In this document: positions 15,478-19,968 of the stretch, piece by piece
Numbering within the stretch: position 1 is the first letter of the stretch
How the letters are laid out: every line of letters begins with the position of its first letter
NCBI GenBank assembly: GCA_900546315.1
Contig: URCP01000050.1
Span: 1-19,968, forward strand
Direction of reading: 5' to 3'
Origin: an uncultured Eubacteriales bacterium
Lineage (GTDB): Bacteria > Bacillota > Clostridia > Oscillospirales > CAG-272
Length of the DNA: 19,968 nucleotides
Notes under the pieces: generated by a model
What the model saw: the letters and a program-made list of their open reading frames with translations, nothing else
Told to the model about the DNA's origin: nothing
Database searches by the model: none
Position numbers and translations under genes: made by a program

Positions 15478-16536
15478 TCAGATAAGCCCGCCAAGCGGTA
15501 TCCTGTAGATTCCGGTCTCTGTCAGACACCTGTCGCGTCTGCCCCTGCACACAGATAAAAGCAGATGCCTATCCGACACGAACATCGCCGGGTAGCAGTA
15601 TCCGCGCTCAGGGTCCTCTCCTATCACATTCAGTCCGCCGAAGCTCTGTCCTCCATCCTCCGAAACACGTATGACAAGCGGCGTTCTGTCAGAGCCGAAG
15701 CCTTCACAGCGCCCGTTGTAGTTCGGTATCGGGTTGTACGCCGCGAACATCCTCCCGTCAGCCTGATATATCTCCATCGGCGAACAGGGCGACGTGAACT
15801 CAGACGGTCCCGGGACAGTGAACGAGCGCATTCTGTCAATCGACGCGCACATATACTGTGAGCCAAGCGTAGTTCTCGCCCACATCACGACGACACCGTC
15901 CGGACGCTCATATATCCCCGGCTCCTGTATGGCGGCATGGCGGTTGAAAGGATAAGACGGCAGAGCGCACCTCGCGCCCGCCTCCCGGAACGTGTACCCG
16001 TCGTCAGAGACGAAAACCGTCAGCTCCGCGTTCCCCTCAAAGCGTACAAGGCGTCCGTCCGGAGCGAAGGTCTTCCTGTGCGACGCCGCCGGAACCGCTA
16101 TTCTTCCATCGCTCATTATCTCAAAACGGTCGTTATTGACGACATAGTATTCCCGCGGGAACAGACACTCGCACCTCTCCGCCATGAAGCTCTTCCCGTC
16201 GGTTGACATTGTTCTCCCGAGCGTTGACGTTCCGTCGTTCTCCTTTATCAGGAACCAGAAACAAATCCTTCCATCCGGAAGTGTCAGCCCCGAAACGCTC
16301 ATGATATTCCCGACGCCGAAATCCTCAGCCTGCGCGATAATCTCCGGTTCACCGAAAACCACTCCGTCATGTGAGCGTATCATGGCGATATCGCACGCCT
16401 CGTCGTCGCCCGTTCCTCCCGTGAAGCGTCCGTAGGCGAAGAGAATGTCACCGTCCGGCGCGCGCAGGAAAGAGCCCTCTCCGTTTCTCGGGTTTCCCTC
16501 CGCCGGAAGTATTTCGTGTACAAGGTATTTGTCCAT
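15478..16536 (-). CDS. Sialidase-like (BNR/Asp-box) six-bladed propeller protein, cytoplasmic
   Basis: This 352-aa protein belongs to the broad sialidase/neuraminidase-like superfamily (BNR_2 type). Seen: repeating Asp-box motifs SHDGVVF (55-61), STDGKSF (111-117), SDDGYTF (177-183) and SEDGGQSF (292-299), plus a degenerate one at 232-239, consistent with a six-bladed beta-propeller. QEPGIYERPDGVVVMWART (204-222) matches the glutamate-containing strand of this group. There is no signal peptide and no canonical FRIP motif, so it may be an intracellular glycosidase or a lyase acting on a sugar other than sialic acid. The start at 16536 follows GGGGGAC about 7 nt upstream; an in-frame start at 16626 would run through the promoter. 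It is transcribed divergently from an alpha/beta hydrolase gene. Fold confident, reaction not. Confidence 0.8.
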   Translation of the reverse strand: MDKYLVHEILPAEGNPRNGEGSFLRAPDGDILFAYGRFTGGTGDDEACDIAMIRSHDGVVFGEPEIIAQAEDFGVGNIMSVSGLTLPDGRICFWFLIKENDGTSTLGRTMSTDGKSFMAERCECLFPREYYVVNNDRFEIMSDGRIAVPAASHRKTFAPDGRLVRFEGNAELTVFVSDDGYTFREAGARCALPSYPFNRHAAIQEPGIYERPDGVVVMWARTTLGSQYMCASIDRMRSFTVPGPSEFTSPCSPMEIYQADGRMFAAYNPIPNYNGRCEGFGSDRTPLVIRVSEDGGQSFGGLNVIGEDPERGYCYPAMFVSDRHLLLSVCRGRRDRCLTETGIYRIPLGGLI

Positions 16537-16573
16537 CTTCAGTCCCCCATTCGTATATCGTATATTCAACACT

Positions 16574-16602
16574 ATGATACCATGCCGGGCGGCGCTTGTC
16601 AA
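16574..16602 (-). promoter_or_regulatory. Promoter of the sialidase-like gene
   Basis: A perfect TTGACA (16597-16602 on the minus strand), a 17-bp spacer and TATCAT (16574-16579) form a near-consensus sigma-A promoter. The leader is about 30 nt and includes a 7-bp direct repeat TCGTATA (16551-16557 and 16558-16564). Confidence 0.8.
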
Positions 16603-16645
16603 TAGAAAAACGGACGGTATTTTCACTTTTTTTTCGCGGCGGGAC

Positions 16646-16674
16646 TTGACAGGCGGGCTTTTATGTGATAAACT
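16646..16674 (+). promoter_or_regulatory. Promoter of the alpha/beta hydrolase gene
   Basis: TTGACA (16646-16651), a 17-bp spacer and TAAACT (16669-16674). It diverges from the sialidase promoter, with 43 bp between the two -35 boxes, so one regulator could control both. Confidence 0.8.
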
Positions 16675-16732
16675 TATGCGAAGACAACAGCGGGCGGATA
16701 CAATAAAGCGCCTGATGAAAGGAATGATATAT

Positions 16733-17722
16733 ATGACACCCTACGAATACACAAAAAAGCTCCTCGCGAACAGAAAGCCCTCGATGCGCTGGAACGGCAT
16801 CGTGCCGATTCTCGAGTGGCAGTCGCTCGCGCGGGACAGGCTGTCTGAGCTTCTGGGGCTCGACTACATGATAACCGCCGAGCGTGACGTCGTCACCGAA
16901 TACGACAGAGAAGAGCCGGAATTCCGCGAGATACGCTTCAGGTTCCAGAGCGAGCCCGGCTACTATGTCCCGTGCCACCTTCTCATACCGAAGAACGCCG
17001 CGAAGCCTCTCCCGACGGTAATAGCCCTTCAGGGACACAGCATGGGTATGCACATATCGCTCGGGCGCACGAAATATCCGGGAGAAACAGTCGACGGAGA
17101 CCGCGACTTCTGTGTCCGCGCCGTGAGGGAAGGCTTTGCCGCGATAGCCCTCGAACAGCGGGATTTCGGCGAGTGCGGCGGGAACGAGAACGGACCTCAG
17201 TGCTTTGAACCGGCTATGGCTGACCTCCTCATCGGCAGAACCGTCATAGGCGAGCGGGTCTGGGACGTCATGCGCTGTGTCGACACGCTTATCTCTGACT
17301 TTGCGGATATCGTCGACAAGAGAGCGATATACGTGATGGGCAACTCCGGCGGCGGCACGACGTCTGTTTACGCGGCGGCGCTCGAGAAGAGGCTCGCGGG
17401 AGCCGTTCCGTCCTGCGCGGTCTCGACCTTCGCGGGTTCGATCGGGGCTATGCGGCACTGCGCCTGCAACTATGTTCCGGGGATTCTCAGATACTTCGAC
17501 ATGGGTGAGCTACTGGCGCTCGCGGCTCCGAAAAAGCTCGTGGTCGTCTCCGGCGCTCTTGACCCGATATTCCCGCTTGACGGGGCGAAGAGGATGGTCG
17601 CCGACGCGAAACGCGTATACGACGCGCTCGGGATGTCTGACAGCATAGCCCACGTAATCGGTCCGGAAGGTCACAGGTTCTACGCCGATATCGCGTGGGA
17701 CGCGCTGAAGAGGATGCTGTAG
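16733..17722 (+). CDS. Alpha/beta hydrolase, acetyl-esterase or dienelactone-hydrolase-like
   Basis: This 329-aa protein is a serine hydrolase of the alpha/beta fold, related to acetyl xylan esterase and Abhydrolase_7-type enzymes that remove acyl groups from sugars or other small esters. Seen: GYYVPCHLLIPK (76-87), oxyanion region QGHSMG (100-105), nucleophile elbow GNSGGG with Ser205, Asp277 in SGALDPIFP, and His314 in GPEGHRFY, giving a complete catalytic triad. ALEQRDFGECGG (139-150) is typical of this subgroup. No signal peptide is visible. GAAAGGA about 9 nt before the ATG at 16733 sets the start; the nearer upstream ATG at 16724 touches the ribosome site and ATG 16715 precedes it. It is a single gene with its own promoter and two terminators. 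Its divergence from a sialidase-like gene suggests deacylation of the same glycan, which is inference. Confidence 0.85.
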   Translation: MTPYEYTKKLLANRKPSMRWNGIVPILEWQSLARDRLSELLGLDYMITAERDVVTEYDREEPEFREIRFRFQSEPGYYVPCHLLIPKNAAKPLPTVIALQGHSMGMHISLGRTKYPGETVDGDRDFCVRAVREGFAAIALEQRDFGECGGNENGPQCFEPAMADLLIGRTVIGERVWDVMRCVDTLISDFADIVDKRAIYVMGNSGGGTTSVYAAALEKRLAGAVPSCAVSTFAGSIGAMRHCACNYVPGILRYFDMGELLALAAPKKLVVVSGALDPIFPLDGAKRMVADAKRVYDALGMSDSIAHVIGPEGHRFYADIAWDALKRML

Positions 17723-17724
17723 AA

Positions 17725-17765
17725 AGAGAAGGGACTGCCGCTCGTGACAGTCTCTTTTCTGTTTG
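17725..17765 (+). terminator. Intrinsic terminator after the alpha/beta hydrolase gene
   Basis: AGAGAAGGGACTG (17725-17737) pairs with CAGTCTCTTTTCT (17748-17760) as a 13-bp stem with two G-T wobbles and a 10-nt loop, directly after the stop codon, followed by GTTTGTT. Confidence 0.75.
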
Positions 17766-17787
17766 TTCTCTGGCATATTGTCATGAC

Positions 17788-17820
17788 AGAGGGGGGTAAA
17801 TACCACCCCCCTCTCTGTTT
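17788..17820 (+). terminator. Second hairpin, AGAGGGGGGT / ACCCCCCTCT
   Basis: Arms at 17788-17797 and 17805-17814 form a perfect 10-bp GC-rich stem with a 7-nt loop, followed by CTGTTT. It abuts the left inverted repeat at 17819 and may insulate the element from the chromosomal gene, or be part of its end. Confidence 0.65.
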
Positions 17821-17845
17821 CTCTATTATTCAGTTTCTGTTCACA
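17819..17845 (+). repeat. Left inverted repeat of the helicase element
   Basis: These 27 bp (TTCTCTATTATTCAGTTT, then one variable base, then TGTTCACA) are the reverse complement of 19942-19968 with a single mismatch at 17837. Similarity stops at 17846 on the inner side; the outer side cannot be compared because the partner reaches the window end. Confidence 0.85.
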
Positions 17846-17866
17846 TCTGTAATCACGTCATATATT

Positions 17867-17979
17867 CTGACACTTCATACACTATTAACATTTGCTTACA
17901 AAGTATAGTATCGTATCGCCCGGAACTTTGTTGAAAATCCTGACACTTTCTGATACACCCTGACAAGCGGTGACACGTT
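17867..17979 (+). repeat. Iteron-like repeats with exact 10-bp phasing
   Basis: Four decamers run back to back: CTGACACTTT (17940-17949), CTGATACACC (17950-17959), CTGACAAGCG (17960-17969) and GTGACACGTT (17970-17979). A further CTGACACTT lies at 17867-17875, 73 bp (about seven helical turns) upstream. The conserved core is TGAYAC/TGACA. They end 9 bp before the -10 box, so bound protein would sit on one face of the DNA over the -35 area. An origin or autorepressor site is likely. The rest of 17846-17939 is AT-rich and holds no gene. Confidence 0.6.
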
Positions 17980-17985
17980 CGGTTA

Positions 17986-17994
17986 TGCTATAAT
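17986..17994 (+). promoter_or_regulatory. Extended -10 promoter of the helicase gene
   Basis: TGC-TATAAT (17986-17994) is a consensus extended -10 element. No good -35 sits 16-18 bp upstream; that place is taken by the phased repeats. Transcription would begin near 18001, giving a leader of about 60 nt. Confidence 0.7.
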
Positions 17995-18003
17995 ATACTC
18001 ACA

Positions 18004-18053
18004 GAGTTCAGAAAAGCTGAACAGCTTAAATTTCGTCTGAACTCGGAAAGAGG
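18004..18053 (+). promoter_or_regulatory. Structured leader with alternative hairpins before the helicase start
   Basis: GAGTTCAG (18004-18011) can pair with CTGAACTC (18037-18044), enclosing a small hairpin AAGCTG/CAGCTT (18014-18027). Alternatively its GTTCAG (18006-18011) can pair with the nearer CTGAAC (18017-18022). The ribosome site GGAAAGAGG (18045-18053) begins right after the long-range stem, so the two folds would differ in its accessibility. Regulation by RNA folding is inferred. Confidence 0.5.
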
Positions 18054-18059
18054 CATAAG

Positions 18060-19940
18060 ATGGCAGAAACAAAACTTCACCCGGGGATTCCGGTGACCTA
18101 CGAGTTCGAGAACTTCATTCCGCCGGAAGAGGACGGCGTGATATTCGAGGAGCCTGTCAGACAGTGGCAGACCACGGCGCCGGACGTCGCGTCCATGTTC
18201 GACGACGAGAAGCAGGGAGGAATCCTTGACAAGGACAGGCGGGAGGCGTTCGTGAGAGCCGGACAGAATTCAGCTTCCCGACGCGCTGTGTCTGATGAGG
18301 CACAAACTTCATCCGGCAAGACTTTCAACCCATCGGACGACTGGTACACGGCTGAACCGGAGGTCGTTTACACAATGCGCGACGAGGACAAGGAGAAGCG
18401 AGAGGCATTCCTGAACTCCCAGCCTGACCCGAATCTTGGCAGACCAAAGGTCAGCACCGGAAGACCCGCGGGAAAGAAGAACCTTTCCCGACGCACTATG
18501 TCTGATGTGGCAGGAGCTTCATCCGACCCGCAAAGAAACCTTGACTCTGCCACCGGCGGCTCGCCGGCTCGACGCACTATGTCTGATGTGGCAGGAGCTT
18601 CATCCGGCGCAGAAGGAAACCTTGACTCTGCCCGGGGGGCTCAGCCCCCCTGGTGGAACGGTAAAAGCATCAACACTACCGTTTTTTGTCAGGAGTACCT
18701 GAAAACGCATGAGCTGAGGTGTATTAACGGTACGTTCTTCACACCGGATGGGTATTGCCCGGCTCAGAATATCAGGGCTGAGGTCTACGACATGATCAAG
18801 CACCATGTGTGCAGCTATCCGGCTCAGACGGCTGGCAATATCGTCGAGAATCTGAAGATTGAGGCTCGCGCGGACGAGCTTCTGGTTGACGAGGACCTGA
18901 TCAATTTCGCGAACGGCACGCTGGGTATCTCGGACAGCAGCTGGACGGAAGAGAAGCTCTTCTGCCGGAACAGACTTCCGGTGGTATACACAGGCGATGA
19001 CGCGAAAGTCCCCGAGAACTGGATGAGGTTCGTGAACGAGCTTCTGGAACCGTATGACGTCGACACTTTGCAGGAGTACATGGGGTACTGCCTGATATCC
19101 TCGACGGCGGCACAGAAGATGCTCCTCATCATAGGCAACGGCGGTGAGGGAAAGTCAAGAATCGGCGTCGTGATGAAGGAAATTCTCGGCGACAACATGA
19201 ATAACGGAAGCATCCCGAAGCTCGAGACAAACTCCTTCGCGAAAGCCGACCTCGAGCATAAGCTCCTCATGGTCGACGACGATATGCGCATAGAACAGCT
19301 CCCGACCACGAACAGCCTGAAGGCGGTCATAACGGCAGAGGGACTGATGGATCTCGAGAAGAAGGGACAGCAATCCTATCAGGGTCTGATGTACTGCCGC
19401 CTGATGGCGTTCAGCAACGGGTACCTGAAGTCCGCGAACGACGACAGCTACGGTTTCTTCCGGCGCCAGCTCATCCTCATGACAAAGCCGAGACCGAAGG
19501 ACAGGATTGACGACCCGTTCCTCTCGAAGAAGCTCAGAGCAGAGCGGGACCAGATCGCCATGTGGGCGCTCAGAGGGCTTTACAGGCTGAAGAAGAATAA
19601 CTTCCACTTCACGGTCAGCGACAAGTCGAAGACGGCGATAATGTCCGCGATGGACGAGGCGAACAACGTCGTGAGCTTCTTACGGTCAAAAGGCTCGTTC
19701 ACCTTCGACCCGGAAGGCGAGATAACCTCGAGGGAGTTCTACAACATCTATAAGTGCTGGTGCGACGACAACGCCGTGGAGGCGACCGACAAGAAGCGCG
19801 TGATAAGCTATCTCCGGGCGCACTGCCATGAGTACGGACTTACATACGCTCAGGTGCGCTGCGGGTACAAGTACGTCCGCGGCTTCAGGGGCATGAAGCC
19901 GGGAATGGCGACTCCGATAAATCCGGTCATGTCGGCATGA
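18060..19940 (+). CDS. D5-like SF3 helicase (phage/plasmid replication protein)
   Basis: This 626-aa protein has the layout of the C-terminal half of P4/D5 phage primase-helicases, which unwind DNA as hexamers at the replication origin. Residues 1-195 are low-complexity, charged and repeat-bearing, with no recognisable primase domain. PPWWNGKSIN (196-205) opens a D5_N-like domain with LLVDEDLINFANGTL (274-288). The SF3 ATPase follows: Walker A GNGGEGKS (359-366), Walker B LLMVDDD (402-408), motif C LMAFSNG (448-454) and an RR pair (468-469) as candidate arginine finger. The C-terminal part (556-612) resembles the winged-helix tail. GGAAAGAGG about 7 nt before the ATG at 18060 supports the start. 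The stop lies 1 bp from the right inverted repeat. Priming must come from a host enzyme or a gene outside the window. Confidence 0.88.
   Translation: MAETKLHPGIPVTYEFENFIPPEEDGVIFEEPVRQWQTTAPDVASMFDDEKQGGILDKDRREAFVRAGQNSASRRAVSDEAQTSSGKTFNPSDDWYTAEPEVVYTMRDEDKEKREAFLNSQPDPNLGRPKVSTGRPAGKKNLSRRTMSDVAGASSDPQRNLDSATGGSPARRTMSDVAGASSGAEGNLDSARGAQPPWWNGKSINTTVFCQEYLKTHELRCINGTFFTPDGYCPAQNIRAEVYDMIKHHVCSYPAQTAGNIVENLKIEARADELLVDEDLINFANGTLGISDSSWTEEKLFCRNRLPVVYTGDDAKVPENWMRFVNELLEPYDVDTLQEYMGYCLISSTAAQKMLLIIGNGGEGKSRIGVVMKEILGDNMNNGSIPKLETNSFAKADLEHKLLMVDDDMRIEQLPTTNSLKAVITAEGLMDLEKKGQQSYQGLMYCRLMAFSNGYLKSANDDSYGFFRRQLILMTKPRPKDRIDDPFLSKKLRAERDQIAMWALRGLYRLKKNNFHFTVSDKSKTAIMSAMDEANNVVSFLRSKGSFTFDPEGEITSREFYNIYKCWCDDNAVEATDKKRVISYLRAHCHEYGLTYAQVRCGYKYVRGFRGMKPGMATPINPVMSA
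18279..18650 (+). repeat. In-frame repeats and palindrome inside the helicase gene
   Basis: A 37-bp block is identical at 18489-18525 and 18570-18606 and begins CGACGCACTATGTCTGATG. The full unit is 81 bp, repeating again as AAACCTTGACTCTGCC at 18536-18551 and 18617-18632. An older copy with 6 changes lies at 18279-18315. All copies share one frame and encode (S/A)RR(T/A)(M/V)SD followed by VAGASS in the later two. The last unit ends in the palindrome GGGGGGC-TCA-GCCCCCC (18634-18650) just before the conserved PPWW. Confidence 0.8.
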
Positions 19941-19941
19941 T

Positions 19942-19968
19942 TGTGAACAAAAACTGAATAATAGAGAA
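19942..19968 (-). repeat. Right inverted repeat of the helicase element
   Basis: Reverse complement of 17819-17845 with one mismatch at 19950. It begins 1 bp after the helicase stop codon and runs to the last base of the window, so it may be longer. Confidence 0.85.

Larger units (their letters stand above)
17819..19968 (+). mobile_element. Candidate compact mobile or replicon-like element, inverted-repeat bounded
   Basis: A 27-bp inverted repeat pair encloses 2.15 kb that holds one gene, for a D5-like SF3 helicase, with phased upstream repeats and a structured leader. SF3 helicases of this type replicate phages, satellites and plasmids, so mobile origin is well supported by the gene content. 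No integrase, transposase, relaxase or capsid gene is visible between the repeats. The true outer limits, target-site duplication and any further cargo lie beyond the window. Alternatives are a prophage fragment, or repeats that act as regulatory sites rather than ends. Confidence 0.5.

Noticed and set aside
16445..16732. Longer upstream start for the alpha/beta hydrolase
   Set aside because: The extension runs through both divergent promoters and the ribosome site; the ATG at 16733 has good spacing to GAAAGGA.
17867..17979. CRISPR array
   Set aside because: The repeats are only 10 bp, contiguous and without spacers; they fit iterons or operator sites.
18436..18702. Alternative frame inside the helicase gene (88 codons)
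   Set aside because: It is open only because the repeat units are stop-free in several frames; the main frame carries all the helicase motifs.

Overview
The window is a stretch of about 20 kb with moderately high GC, densely coding, and it looks bacterial and Firmicutes/Clostridia-like. The reasons are strong AAAGGA/GGAGG ribosome binding sites, sigma-A-type promoters of the TTGACA-N17-TATAAT form, a SecA with a C-terminal zinc (SEC-C) tail, and an adjacent gltX-glnS pair. An uncultured gut-type Clostridia lineage is my guess; nothing in the sequence fixes the genus. Everything up to 16.5 kb is on the minus strand; the last two genes are on the plus strand.

Minus strand, read 5' to 3' (right to left). 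(a) 16536-15478 is a sialidase-like Asp-box protein with its own promoter. (b) 15336-9544 is an apparent operon: a small membrane-anchored hypothetical protein (TTG start), an MBL-fold hydrolase, gltX, glnS and then metY (O-acetylhomoserine sulfhydrylase). A promoter sits at 15386-15414 and a terminator at 9505-9535. (c) 9277-6500 is secA, preceded by an AT-rich leader with a perfect palindrome. (d) 6391-54 is a run of co-directional, closely spaced genes: a 221-aa membrane protein, azlC and azlD (branched-chain amino acid exporter pair), a 453-aa membrane protein and a 1006-aa GH106-like glycoside hydrolase that ends in a strong hairpin at 1-38. The azlC gene needs a frame change at an A8 run to recover its N-terminus. 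The 453-aa protein looks like an internal duplication of the fold found in the 221-aa protein.

Plus strand. 16733-17722 is an alpha/beta hydrolase divergent from the sialidase gene, and both have near-consensus promoters. Two terminators follow. Then comes the most unusual part, 17819-19968: a 27-bp inverted repeat (26/27 match) brackets a single gene for a D5-like SF3 helicase. That gene is preceded by four repeats spaced exactly 10 bp, an extended -10 promoter and a leader with mutually exclusive hairpins. Its N-terminal region has been built up by in-frame 81-bp repeats. I read this as a compact replicon-like or integrated mobile element. The right-hand repeat reaches the very last base of the window, so its true boundary is not visible.
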